From Alkalihalobacterium chitinilyticum (lineage in GTDB: Bacteria; Bacillota; Bacilli; Bacillales; Bacillaceae_F): a stretch of 64,000 nucleotides of DNA. Below the pieces are notes generated by a model. That model saw only the letters and a list, made by a program, of their open reading frames with translations, had not been told where the DNA came from and searched no databases. Of this stretch, positions 9,769-18,223 are shown piece by piece (position 1 is the stretch's first letter; the number at the start of each line of letters is the position of its first letter). Where the stretch lies: positions 458,288 to 522,287 of the forward strand of contig NZ_JAOTPO010000001.1 of the NCBI RefSeq assembly GCF_029028005.1, read 5' to 3'. The translations under genes were made by a program, and so were the position numbers.

Positions 9769-10431
9769 TTAACCACCTCTCAATGCGGCTTCGATATGCA
9801 GCCACTGCTTTCCACGATGCAAAAAACCACTTAAGTTTTTTCCTGTATGTCTATGGGTTATATTAGTATCAACTTCGACGATTTGGGCTCCCGCATTAAT
9901 CAAGTCAATCGTCATAGCCAATTCAATTCCGAACCCGTTGTAATTTTTATTTAGCAATGCAGGTAACCATTTCCGATGAAAGGCACGTTGCCCTGATAAC
10001 GGTGAAGTGACCCACTTGCCCGTTTTTTTATAGATGACATTTTGGGCTTTTCGTTTAACAAAACCAAAACCTCTTTTTTTGGATGGCGGAAGAGTACCTA
10101 TTACTACATCAATAAACGGATATGTTAATGGAGTTAATAATTTTTTACCTTCACTTGCTGTTGAACCGATATCGGCATCCAAACTAACAATATACAGGCC
10201 ATTTGCTTTTTCCCAACCGGCTTTTAAAGCTTGTCCTTTTCCATGATTTGACTTAAAGTGAACCGTAACATCGCTGTATTTTTCGCAGATCTCACCAGTT
10301 GCATCACTGCTTCCATCATTTACAGTAATAATTTCTTGGACCCATGATTGTTCTTTTAACGTTTTTAGTGTATGTTCTATTCGCTCCTGTTCATTAAACG
10401 CAGGAATTACAACACTAGCTTGAATGTTCAT
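9769..10431 (-). CDS. Family 2 (GT-A) glycosyltransferase
   Basis: A cytoplasmic glycosyltransferase of 220 aa, single GT-A domain. The N terminus has SVVIPAFNEQERI and the nucleotide-sugar site VNDGSSDAT; the metal motif is LDADIG near residue 85, and SGQRAF near 145 resembles dolichyl-phosphate-sugar synthase-like enzymes. No membrane segment is seen. It overlaps the upstream MctB/SteB-like gene by 17 nt and is followed at once by the MraY-like gene, so the two probably act on one lipid-linked substrate. AAAGGAG precedes the ATG. Acceptor and donor are unknown. Confidence 0.8.
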   Translation of the reverse strand: MNIQASVVIPAFNEQERIEHTLKTLKEQSWVQEIITVNDGSSDATGEICEKYSDVTVHFKSNHGKGQALKAGWEKANGLYIVSLDADIGSTASEGKKLLTPLTYPFIDVVIGTLPPSKKRGFGFVKRKAQNVIYKKTGKWVTSPLSGQRAFHRKWLPALLNKNYNGFGIELAMTIDLINAGAQIVEVDTNITHRHTGKNLSGFLHRGKQWLHIEAALRGG

Positions 10432-10882
10432 GTGTATAAATTTCTCCTTTTAGTCTTAGTAACGTCAAGTAAAAATTCTGCACATCTATCTCATGAATAG
10501 GGATGGCTTCTAATGCCATATGTGGTCCTTCAAAATCATGATAAAGTTCATTTCCTAAAGAAATTAATATGCCCTCCTCTTCAAGTATCGGTTCTACTCC
10601 CTTTTCAATCAGTTTGACTTCAGCTCCAATTTCTTCAAGCAAAAAAGCTAAACTGCTATACGTTTCATCTTCTGAGGCGATATAAAGTGGTATAGACCCT
10701 ATTTCTTCAGCAACAAAACTTAACCACTCGTTTCTTTCAGCCTTTAACAAACTATTCTCAGTTTGCAGTTGGTTAAAATATAATAATTGTTGGTCGTTCA
10801 ACCAATCTTTATCTAAAACGACACCGACAAAAGCACCGAATAAAAAAGTAAACAATAAAATGAAATTAGTCCGTGGTTTCAT
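10415..10882 (-). CDS. MctB/SteB-like membrane-anchored protein
   Basis: A 155-aa protein with one N-terminal membrane helix (FILLFTFLFGAFVGVVL), a short coiled-coil-like stretch (NQLQTENSLLKAERNEWLS) and an extracytoplasmic alpha/beta domain. It resembles the N-terminal part of actinobacterial MctB/SteB proteins annotated as copper transporter; such proteins are usually about 300 aa, so this is a short form. Position directly after the SteA-like gene supports the match. AGGAGGGTGA at the end of steA serves as its ribosome site. I see no metal-binding Cys or His cluster, so a copper function is doubtful. Confidence 0.6.
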   Translation of the reverse strand: MKPRTNFILLFTFLFGAFVGVVLDKDWLNDQQLLYFNQLQTENSLLKAERNEWLSFVAEEIGSIPLYIASEDETYSSLAFLLEEIGAEVKLIEKGVEPILEEEGILISLGNELYHDFEGPHMALEAIPIHEIDVQNFYLTLLRLKGEIYTHEHSS

Positions 10883-10891
10883 TTGTTATCT

Positions 10892-12022
10892 TCACCCTCC
10901 TACTTTTATCCAATTCCATAAAATCATGAAAAGCAATTGAATTTTTGAAGTAGAGCTCATAATTAGTAGTACCATGATACTACCCGCAATTGGGTACATT
11001 GGTAGTGAATACTTCTCTCTGTTTGACCGCAAACGATGGATACCCTTTAAATCGACAATACGATGGCCAGCTTGCATTCGAGTTAAAAGGGTTGCGCCCA
11101 TCCCATTTCTTCCTTTTTCTAAAAAATCGTTCATTGAATTGTGACCGCCGACCAAATAAATGACTTTCGCGTTTGCCCAGTAAGAGAAAATCACAGCAAC
11201 ATCTTCACTCGTCCCTACAAATGGCAGCTTTTCACACGATAAACCTAATTTACAGACTCGATCATAGCCTGGGGAATTTCCATTAAGGTAACAATGGGCA
11301 ATAAGCTTTGCCCCTGATTGTAATAACCTCTCACTAACAGAGTCCATGTCTCCAATAATATAATCGGGAAAGACACCTAATTCAGCTAACCCATCTGCAG
11401 CCCCGTCGACAGCGATAATAGGTAGCTTCTTTCGCTTTATTATTGGCAGAACTACCTGAAAATCTTGTTTATATTTTGCCCCTCTAACAACGATGACTAC
11501 TTCTTTTCCGTCTAGTTCGCTAAATGGTTGATACTGTTGATATTCACTTAAGAAATCTCCCAGTTCTTTGTCCGCATAGGTAAGCGAATTACTTACAAAA
11601 TCTTTATATGTTTCTGTCGAATGAAAAAAGGCGACTTTTTTTAGATCTTTTACCCGGCTGAAGGTATATCGGTATAATTTCGCAACTTTTAACCACTTGT
11701 TATCTTCATATAAAAAAAGCTCATTATTTATTATTTTTGCTTTTGATAAATGTAAGGCGATATTACGATCAACTATTTCAACAATGTCATATACAGGTAT
11801 TTGGGCTTGTAACAATTCTAATACACCATTATGGTCGTACTTGCCTGTCATTGATTGCTTAACATTTATAACCGCCTTAACTTTTTTATCAATTAACGCA
11901 TCGGCAGCAGTACTGTCAATGTCTTCATGGTGCAGCACAACAATACTTTTTGACGGAAGCGTCTTCACTAAGTCTTTTGTAATTTGTCCTTCATAACATA
12001 CTCCACGCAGGAAAAGATTCAT
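10892..12022 (-). CDS. steA: SteA-like protein with a thiamine pyrophosphokinase-type fold
   Basis: A 376-aa protein matching the family annotated as putative cytokinetic ring protein SteA. The central part resembles thiamine pyrophosphokinase: VDGAADGLAELGVFPDYIIG followed by GDMDSVSE (about residues 205-235). A hydrophobic C-terminal segment (YPIAGSIMVLLIMSS, then IQLLFMILWNWI) should anchor it in the membrane. In Corynebacterium, SteA works with SteB in cell separation; that role here is inference. First gene of a four-gene unit ending at 8970. The ATG follows GAGGGG at 10 nt. Confidence 0.75.
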   Translation of the reverse strand: MNLFLRGVCYEGQITKDLVKTLPSKSIVVLHHEDIDSTAADALIDKKVKAVINVKQSMTGKYDHNGVLELLQAQIPVYDIVEIVDRNIALHLSKAKIINNELFLYEDNKWLKVAKLYRYTFSRVKDLKKVAFFHSTETYKDFVSNSLTYADKELGDFLSEYQQYQPFSELDGKEVVIVVRGAKYKQDFQVVLPIIKRKKLPIIAVDGAADGLAELGVFPDYIIGDMDSVSERLLQSGAKLIAHCYLNGNSPGYDRVCKLGLSCEKLPFVGTSEDVAVIFSYWANAKVIYLVGGHNSMNDFLEKGRNGMGATLLTRMQAGHRIVDLKGIHRLRSNREKYSLPMYPIAGSIMVLLIMSSTSKIQLLFMILWNWIKVGG

Positions 12023-12145
12023 ACAAAATACCCCTCGTGTCTTTTTTGATAGTATGTTCCATTACGACATATTTCAACCATATAGATAAATGGTATAAGG
12101 GGAAAAGGACAAGGAAAAAATAGAATGAAAGCTGGAGGTGAGAAG

Positions 12146-12322
12146 ATGTTTCAATTTTTACACGAACATAATGACCGTGAAGTTTATCAAGCGGAGTATT
12201 GTGACGAACGGTTTTTGATTACCTATAATTCAGAAACAGACGAAATCGAACACATCACCCCTATGGTAGGAACTGATGCTATTGTCCGCTTATTTAAAAA
12301 CTATCGACACGAACAAAAATAA
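12146..12322 (+). CDS. Small conserved-type protein of unknown function
   Basis: A 58-aa acidic-basic mixed protein (MFQFLHEHNDREVYQAEYCD...) without membrane segments. I do not recognise the family. The frame is open from 12125, but GGAGGT lies 6 nt before the ATG at 12146. It is divergent from the steA-like gene and convergent with spo0A; a strong hairpin terminator follows the stop. Confidence 0.7.
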   Translation: MFQFLHEHNDREVYQAEYCDERFLITYNSETDEIEHITPMVGTDAIVRLFKNYRHEQK

Positions 12323-12353
12323 AGAGGCTAACTCTGTAGTCAGCCTCTTTTTC
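12321..12353. terminator. Bidirectional terminator between the small orphan gene and spo0A
   Basis: Stem AAAGAGGCTAAC/GTCAGCCTCTTT with one mismatch, followed by a T run on the plus strand (TTTTTCTCT) and by TTTATTTTTG on the minus strand. Confidence 0.85.
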
Positions 12354-12369
12354 TCTATTCTCGGTCCTT

Positions 12370-13164
12370 TCAGCTTACCTTATGCTCAATTCTTAATTTA
12401 TCAGCAACCATTGCGATAAATTCACTATTGGTTGGTTTTGCTTTTGAATGACTTACTGTATATCCAAATAACGAAGAAATCGAATCGATGTTACCGCGAC
12501 TCCAAGCGACTTCAATCGCATGACGAATTGCTCGTTCTACGCGACTGGCTGTCGTATTAAATTTCTTTGCAATGTCTGGATATAAAACCTTTGTAATTGA
12601 ACCTAATAGTTCAATATCTTTATACACCATCGTAATCGCTTCTCTTAAATACATATACCCTTTAATATGAGCCGGAACTCCAATCTCATGGATAATATTC
12701 GTTATGCTCGCATCTAAGTTAAATTCTTTTGTTGCAGACTTTAATTGTGGTTGTTGATATGAAACGGTTTTTTGAATGAAAGTTTGCTTTTGGCCGCTAA
12801 TTTCGCGAATGTTTGAAATAAGTGTATCCATATCAAACGGTTTTAAAATGTAGTAAGAAGCCCCTAAATCTACAGCTTTCTTTGTAACATCTTCTTGACC
12901 AAAAGCAGTTAACATGATAATGTTTGTCTTTTTCTTAAGCCCCAATTGGTTCATCTTCTCTAATACCGCTAAACCGTCTAAATGTGGCATTATAATATCA
13001 AGAATAAGTACATCAGGCTGTTTTTCCTCTACAATCTTTAAACACTCCTGACCATTGTAAGCAAACCCTACAACTTCCATATCATCTTGAGCAGAAATAT
13101 ACTCATTTAATAAACCAACCAACTCTCGGTTATCATCAGCTATACATACCTTCACCTTTTGCAC
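12370..13164 (-). CDS. spo0A: Sporulation master response regulator Spo0A
   Basis: Spo0A (264 aa) is the phosphorelay end point that starts sporulation. The receiver domain (1-120) shows the acidic pair in CIADDNREL, the phospho-acceptor Asp in [13 protein letters not shown] (about residue 56) and the conserved Lys in YILKPFD. After a linker, the DNA-binding domain contains the recognition-helix region [21 protein letters not shown]. The start is GTG, with GGAGGA 6 nt before it. Two perfect 0A boxes lie upstream. Gene order spoIVB-spo0A is as in B. subtilis. Confidence 0.98.
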   Translation of the reverse strand: MQKVKVCIADDNRELVGLLNEYISAQDDMEVVGFAYNGQECLKIVEEKQPDVLILDIIMPHLDGLAVLEKMNQLGLKKKTNIIMLTAFGQEDVTKKAVDLGASYYILKPFDMDTLISNIREISGQKQTFIQKTVSYQQPQLKSATKEFNLDASITNIIHEIGVPAHIKGYMYLREAITMVYKDIELLGSITKVLYPDIAKKFNTTASRVERAIRHAIEVAWSRGNIDSISSLFGYTVSHSKAKPTNSEFIAMVADKLRIEHKVS

Positions 13165-13229
13165 ACGACGTCCTCCTCAACTTCTATAGTAGTAAAATAA
13201 ATGTCAAAGTTTATATTCCAAACAACAAT

Positions 13230-13236
13230 TTCGACA
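13230..13236 (-). promoter_or_regulatory. 0A box
   Basis: TGTCGAA on the minus strand is a perfect Spo0A~P binding heptamer, 66 nt upstream of the spo0A GTG. Confidence 0.7.
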
Positions 13237-13361
13237 TCGTTATTGAAACTCCTTTAAAATTTCTAAATTTCCTAAAAAAAATATTGTTTTTTATAAAACA
13301 AATGCGTTATAATATAAAATTCGATATTTTTCGATACCGAAATAACAACATCTTCCACTTT

Positions 13362-13368
13362 TGTCGAA
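13362..13368 (+). promoter_or_regulatory. 0A box
   Basis: TGTCGAA on the plus strand, within TTTTGTCGAATATT, is a second perfect 0A box about 200 nt upstream of spo0A. Confidence 0.7.
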
Positions 13369-13596
13369 TATTCTTTATTTGTTGTTGTTTTTACAATACA
13401 ATTCAATTATATGGTTTATATTGTTTTATTATTAATCGTATCATAAATAAATTGTAAGATATAGACGGTTTTTGTTAAACGTGCAAAAAGAAAATGTGGA
13501 AGGAGCTTTCTACCACGCAAATTGTATAATTTCTTCGGGTATTTTAAGGAGTGATGAGGAACTCGAGGTTATGTAAAACACACCTACTTACCATAT

Positions 13597-13619
13597 AAAA
13601 AAGACGAGCTTAGCTCGCC
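13597..13619 (-). terminator. Intrinsic terminator at the end of spoIVB
   Basis: GGCGAGC-TAA-GCTCGTC followed by TTTTTT on the minus strand; the hairpin includes the spoIVB stop codon. Confidence 0.8.
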
Positions 13620-14929
13620 TTTGCACTGTCATCTTTCTTTCCATAAATATCAATACCAGCTTCTTGCAACATCCATTCAATATGGCATCCATAACCAGAT
13701 GTTGGATCATTAACGAAGACATGTGTGACAGCACCGACTACTTTTCCATCTTGAATGATTGGACTGCCGCTCATCCCTTGTACAATTCCACCTGTAGCTT
13801 CAATTAAGTCTTTGTCAGTAACTTTTAGAACAAGCCCTTTTGTAGCAGGATACTTTTGAGGGGTCGAACTAATAATTTCTATATCGTACTCTTGGACTTT
13901 TTCCCCTTCCACTACGGTTAAAATTTTCGCTGGTCCTTCTTTAACCTGGGAAGATAATGTAATAGGCATTGCTTCATCAATCAAATCGTTCTTTACTTCC
14001 TTTGGTGAGTTTAGTTCACCAAAGATTCCAAATGAACTATTTTTTGTTATACTTCCTAATACATGTCGTTGATCAGAAAAACTGGCTAATTTTTCACCTG
14101 GATCACCGTTGCTTCCTTTTTCAATTGAAGTGACCGATGATCGAATGATTTGCCCATCATGAACAACAATGGGTTTCTTGGTATCAACATCAGAAATAAC
14201 ATGACCTAACGCACCGTATTTCTTTGATTTCGGCTCATAGAAGGTTAATGTTCCTACTCCAGCAGCGGAATCGCGAATATATAGTCCTAATCGATACGAA
14301 CTTTCTCCCTTAGACCTTAATGGTAACAATTTCTTTTGCAACGTTTTCTTATCACGTTTTACTTGAATATCCAGTTTTTCAGCTTTTTCACCGGCTTCCT
14401 GAACAAACGCTGCCACTTGACTCATTCTCGTTATTTTTTCACCATTAATTTCTGTAATCATATCACCAACTTCAATTCCAGCAATCTCACCTGGTGATTC
14501 CTCTCCATCTTCGGTTTGAATTAAATGATGTCCTACGACTAAAACTCCATCGGTGTTTAGTTTAACACCTATTGATTGTCCTCCAGGTACAACTTTAATC
14601 TCCGGCAAAACTTTTACATCTACTTTCTTTACAGGCAAAGACCCTGACTGAACTGTCACCTCACCATCCCCTTGCCCTTGGGCTAATACAGTTATAGCCT
14701 GTTCTTCATCATGTCTAATTGAATTAAACTTAAGATGATCTTGATCTGTCTGAGCTGTGAGGTTGCCTGATTCAGGTGCTGATTTAACTAATTGCTGCTC
14801 CACCCCTTCAAACACAACTACCTGAGAAGGAATGCTTATCCACTCATGTACAGGCTTATAAAAGCCAATACCGATGACAAAAACAAGGAGAATTGTTCCT
14901 ATAATTTTTCTAATTTGTTCTGAATACAA
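13610..14929 (-). CDS. spoIVB: SpoIVB signalling protease (peptidase S55)
   Basis: SpoIVB (439 aa) is made in the forespore, secreted between the membranes and cleaves SpoIVFA to trigger pro-sigma-K processing. An N-terminal membrane anchor ([15 protein letters not shown]), a PDZ domain (about 125-205, with [16 protein letters not shown]) and the S55 protease domain are present; the catalytic serine is in [17 protein letters not shown]. The start is TTG: AGGAGA lies 9 nt upstream, an ATG is absent, and the N terminus aligns with B. subtilis SpoIVB. Confidence 0.95.
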   Translation of the reverse strand: MYSEQIRKIIGTILLVFVIGIGFYKPVHEWISIPSQVVVFEGVEQQLVKSAPESGNLTAQTDQDHLKFNSIRHDEEQAITVLAQGQGDGEVTVQSGSLPVKKVDVKVLPEIKVVPGGQSIGVKLNTDGVLVVGHHLIQTEDGEESPGEIAGIEVGDMITEINGEKITRMSQVAAFVQEAGEKAEKLDIQVKRDKKTLQKKLLPLRSKGESSYRLGLYIRDSAAGVGTLTFYEPKSKKYGALGHVISDVDTKKPIVVHDGQIIRSSVTSIEKGSNGDPGEKLASFSDQRHVLGSITKNSSFGIFGELNSPKEVKNDLIDEAMPITLSSQVKEGPAKILTVVEGEKVQEYDIEIISSTPQKYPATKGLVLKVTDKDLIEATGGIVQGMSGSPIIQDGKVVGAVTHVFVNDPTSGYGCHIEWMLQEAGIDIYGKKDDSAKAS

Positions 14930-15022
14930 CTAATTCACTCTCCTCGCTCCTTACACACACCTCCATGTTTGCTGTATTACTAATGTTGCCTTGTTTTGTG
15001 TCATTTATAACCGCTATCCTAA

Positions 15023-15050
15023 ATAAAAGCCAGCCTTATTTGGCCGACTT
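15023..15050 (-). terminator. Intrinsic terminator after recN
   Basis: Minus-strand stem AGTCGGCC/GGCTGGCT (two G-U pairs) with loop AAATAA and trailing TTTATTT. Confidence 0.7.
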
Positions 15051-15051
15051 T

Positions 15052-16743
15052 TCATGTATTGGTTTTTATTTGATCTGCTAATATTAGTAATTCATTTGCG
15101 TGTTCCTTCGTGAGTTCAGTCACTTCAACCCCTGAAATCATCCTTGCAACTTCATGAACTTTCTCTTCGGTTGTGAGCTGTCTTACATTTGTTTTCGTTC
15201 TTTCCTCTATTTGCTGTTTAGATATATATAAATGTTGGTCTGCCATTGCCGCAACTTGAGGTAGATGCGTAATACACAATACTTGAGATTTTGATGCAAT
15301 TTGGTATATTTTCTCTGCGATCGCTTGTGCTACCCTGCCACTTACTCCTGTATCTACTTCATCAAATATTAATGAAGTAACTCCTTGTCCCGTTGAAAAA
15401 ATGGTTTTCATTGCCAACATAATTCTTGAGATTTCACCACCAGAAGCCACTTTTGATAACGGTTTTAATGGTTCCCCTGGGTTAGGTGATATGTAAAATT
15501 CAGCAGTATCCACTCCATCCTCTGTAAATCGACCATTAGGTATTTTATTCATTTCAACTGTAAATTTTGTTTTTTCCATATAGAGAGCTTGTAATTGTTG
15601 ATGAACCAAATCACTTAATTGCAGTGCTTTATCTTTTCTTATGGCTGATAATGCATTGGCTTCAACTTCAAGGTCTAAGCGAAGCGCATCTAATTCATTT
15701 TGTAAACTTTGAATTCGATCTTCTTTATTTACAAGAGTGTCAAGTTCATCTTCAACTTTTGCAGCATATTCTAAAATTTCATCAACTGTTGTTCCATATT
15801 TCTTTTTTAAAAAACTAATTTCATTCAATCGAGTTTCAATCATCTCAAGTCGATTTGGATCAAATTCTAAATGTTCAAATTGATGACTTAATGAAAATGA
15901 TGCTTCTTCAAGTAAGTAATAACAGCTAGAAACGGTTTCAACAAGTTTTTTTAGTTTAGGATCTATTTCGACTGCTTCTTCTGCATGACTCAAAGCATTA
16001 TGAATCCAATCGAGCCCTTTTCCCTCACCATATAGGCTGTTGTAGCTAGCATGAAGAGCTTTATAAAGCTTCTCATTATTAGCCAGCTTTAGTTTTTCTT
16101 CTAATAAGTCTTCATCTTCATGAGGCCTTAACTTTGCTTTTTCAATTTCATTTAATTGATACTGAATGAGATCTGTTCGATGAGCTAACTCCTGTTCATT
16201 CTTATTCATTTGTTCTAATTGATTTTTGACGTTGTTAAACTTTTTAAAAAGCAATTGATATTCACTTTTAGTTGACTTTAGAGCATCCTTGGCAAAACTA
16301 TCTAAAAACGCAATGTGACGATCTTGTTGAAGTAAAGCCTGATGCTCATGCTGGCCATGAATATCAACTAAAGTTTGTCCAATTTCGCGAATAATGCCTA
16401 ATGTCACTAACTTACCATTTAATCGACATATACTCTTTCCATGGGTCGTTAAATCTCGACGAACAATAATCATTCCTTCTTCAACATCAATACCCAATGA
16501 TTTTGCTTTCTCAATTACAGGGTGATCCTGTTCAATTGAAAATAATCCTTCAATTTCGGCTCGGTTAGCTCCGTACCTTATAAATTCAGTTGAACCTCTT
16601 CCACCGACTAACAAACCGATGGCATCGATAATAATTGATTTTCCTGCCCCTGTTTCACCTGTTAGTACTGTTAGCCCTTTGTTCAGTGATACTATTAACT
16701 CATCAATAATGGCAAAGTTTTTAATGGACAGTTCTACTAGCAT
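15052..16743 (-). CDS. recN: DNA repair ATPase RecN
   Basis: RecN (563 aa) is an SMC-like protein that gathers at double-strand breaks. It shows Walker A GETGAGKSIIIDAI near residue 30, a central coiled coil (about 160-370), the ABC signature LSKVASGGEISRIMLAMK and Walker B TSLIFDEVDTGVSG near the C terminus. Length is normal. It lies 13 nt after argR; GAGGGTGA precedes the ATG. Confidence 0.97.
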   Translation of the reverse strand: MLVELSIKNFAIIDELIVSLNKGLTVLTGETGAGKSIIIDAIGLLVGGRGSTEFIRYGANRAEIEGLFSIEQDHPVIEKAKSLGIDVEEGMIIVRRDLTTHGKSICRLNGKLVTLGIIREIGQTLVDIHGQHEHQALLQQDRHIAFLDSFAKDALKSTKSEYQLLFKKFNNVKNQLEQMNKNEQELAHRTDLIQYQLNEIEKAKLRPHEDEDLLEEKLKLANNEKLYKALHASYNSLYGEGKGLDWIHNALSHAEEAVEIDPKLKKLVETVSSCYYLLEEASFSLSHQFEHLEFDPNRLEMIETRLNEISFLKKKYGTTVDEILEYAAKVEDELDTLVNKEDRIQSLQNELDALRLDLEVEANALSAIRKDKALQLSDLVHQQLQALYMEKTKFTVEMNKIPNGRFTEDGVDTAEFYISPNPGEPLKPLSKVASGGEISRIMLAMKTIFSTGQGVTSLIFDEVDTGVSGRVAQAIAEKIYQIASKSQVLCITHLPQVAAMADQHLYISKQQIEERTKTNVRQLTTEEKVHEVARMISGVEVTELTKEHANELLILADQIKTNT

Positions 16744-16756
16744 AATATTTCACCCT

Positions 16757-17206
16757 CTATAGCATTTCTAAAAAACGTTCAGTAATACTCGGACTGTCCT
16801 CTTTATGTTTGCAGATGATTAAGATCGTATCATCTCCGCAAATCGTTCCCATAATTTCATTCCAATCTAAGTTATCGATCAATGCTCCGATCGAATTTGC
16901 ATTACCTGGTAAAGTTTTCATGACGATCATATTTTCTGAACGATCTATACTTACAAAGCTGTCCATAAGCGCTCTTTTCAATTTTTGCAATGGATTAAAG
17001 CGTTGATCAGCCGGCAAGCTATACTTATATCGGCCATCGATCATCGGTACTTTAACTAAATGTAACTCCTTAATGTCACGTGATACCGTTGCTTGAGTTA
17101 CATTGTATCCTGAGTTTTTTAGGTGTTCCACTAAGTCGTCCTGTGTTTCTATCTCTTGATTAGTAATAATTTCTCTTATCTTAATATGACGCTGTCCTTT
17201 ATTCAT
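16757..17206 (-). CDS. argR: Arginine repressor ArgR/AhrC
   Basis: The arginine-responsive hexameric regulator (149 aa) of arginine synthesis and breakdown genes. The N-terminal winged helix has [18 protein letters not shown], and the C-terminal arginine-binding region has [13 protein letters not shown]. The start MNKGQRH is chosen because it aligns with AhrC and has AGGTGA 5 nt upstream; the GTG three codons earlier lies inside that site. Confidence 0.96.
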   Translation of the reverse strand: MNKGQRHIKIREIITNQEIETQDDLVEHLKNSGYNVTQATVSRDIKELHLVKVPMIDGRYKYSLPADQRFNPLQKLKRALMDSFVSIDRSENMIVMKTLPGNANSIGALIDNLDWNEIMGTICGDDTILIICKHKEDSPSITERFLEML

Positions 17207-17228
17207 TTCATTCACCTGCTCATTCTTT

Positions 17229-17258
17229 TAATCAATATTCACTAATTGTATATTCATT
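17229..17258 (-). promoter_or_regulatory. Possible ARG-box-like sites upstream of argR
   Basis: Two TGAATAT motifs, 18-20 nt apart on the minus strand, resemble degenerate halves of the TGAATWWWWATTCA operator. Autoregulation is plausible but unproven. Confidence 0.35.
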
Positions 17259-17373
17259 ATTTTACATGTATCCTCACTGAATTCAAGGTATTTACAAATA
17301 TTTATAATAATTAATGTATAAATAATAAAACCCCAAGTTTATTCGCTATTGCATAAAACTGATAGTTGCATGT

Positions 17374-17403
17374 AAAAAAACAGAGGGGTCTCCCCCTCTG
17401 TTT
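17374..17403 (-). terminator. Intrinsic terminator after tlyA
   Basis: Stem AAACAGAGGGG/CCCCTCTGTTT with loop GAGA and seven T residues on the minus strand; it overlaps the tlyA stop codon. Confidence 0.9.
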
Positions 17404-18220
17404 AGTCTTTCTTCAATTGTTCATGTGCCTGACTTACAACTTCTTCTACTGAAAACAAAGGAGGAACGATATCTTCTTTTGAATTCCAGCGTAAATGTAA
17501 CAAGAATTCAATATTACCCTCGCCGCCTTTTATAGGCGAGTAGTCTATACCGGCAATTTCATATCCTTCGTTTCTAGAAAAGTCTGTAATATCTTGTACA
17601 ACTTTTAGATGTGTCTTTGGCTCGCGAACGATCCCTTTTTTACCCACTTCTTCTCTACCTGCTTCGAATTGCGGTTTTATTAAAGCGATCACATGACTGT
17701 TTTCTAACAACAATGTTTTTAAAACAGGAAGAATAAGTTTTAAGGAAATAAAAGAAACATCAATTGTTGCAAAATTAGGAAGCCCATGAATAAGGTCTTC
17801 TGCCTTGACATAACGAAAATTCGTTCGCTCCATAACACAAACACGCTCATCCGTTCTTAATTTCCAAGCTAATTGGTTATACCCTACATCTAAGGCATAA
17901 ACTTTTTTTGCTCCATTTTGGAGAGCACAGTCGGTAAATCCTCCCGTCGAAGCTCCAATATCCAAAACGACAGCACCCTCTAACTTAAGATCGAACACCT
18001 TTATGGCTTTTTCTAGCTTTAAACCTCCACGGCTGACATAAGGTAATACATCTCCTTTAACGGTTAGAGGCGCATCTATACTGACTTTCATTCCAGGCTT
18101 GTCAATACGTTCACTTTCTACATAGACTAAACCAGCCATCACTGCCCGTTTAGCTTTTTCCCTTGTTTCAATTAAACCTTTATCTACTAGTAGTACATCA
18201 ATTCGTTCTTTTTTGCTCAT
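17402..18220 (-). CDS. yqxC: TlyA-family rRNA methyltransferase
   Basis: A 272-aa protein of the TlyA/hemolysin A family: an N-terminal S4 RNA-binding domain (RIDVLLVDKGLIETREKAKRAVMAGLV) and an FtsJ-like Rossmann methyltransferase domain with the SAM motif VLDIGASTGGFTDCALQNGA near residue 88. Known TlyA enzymes 2'-O-methylate cytidines of ribosomal RNA; the hemolysin name is historical. It lies 3 nt after dxs in the same unit. Confidence 0.92.
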   Translation of the reverse strand: MSKKERIDVLLVDKGLIETREKAKRAVMAGLVYVESERIDKPGMKVSIDAPLTVKGDVLPYVSRGGLKLEKAIKVFDLKLEGAVVLDIGASTGGFTDCALQNGAKKVYALDVGYNQLAWKLRTDERVCVMERTNFRYVKAEDLIHGLPNFATIDVSFISLKLILPVLKTLLLENSHVIALIKPQFEAGREEVGKKGIVREPKTHLKVVQDITDFSRNEGYEIAGIDYSPIKGGEGNIEFLLHLRWNSKEDIVPPLFSVEEVVSQAHEQLKKD

Positions 18221-18223
18221 TCT

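Larger units (their letters stand above)
13165..13598 (-). promoter_or_regulatory. spo0A upstream control region
   Basis: This 434-nt AT-rich stretch holds no gene. It carries two perfect 0A boxes (13230-13236 and 13362-13368) and an AGGAAATTT at about 13275 (minus strand) that could be part of a sigma-H -35, though I see no convincing -10 at the right distance. A vegetative promoter is likely within 13290-13450 but cannot be fixed by eye. Confidence 0.6.

Noticed and set aside
10415..10882. Copper transporter function for the MctB-like protein
   Set aside because: No membrane channel and no Cys/His/Met metal cluster; only one anchor helix.
13255..13300. Sigma-H promoter of spo0A
   Set aside because: AGGAAATTT and AGGAGTTT look like -35 parts, but no GAAT-type -10 lies at 11-13 nt, so no firm call.
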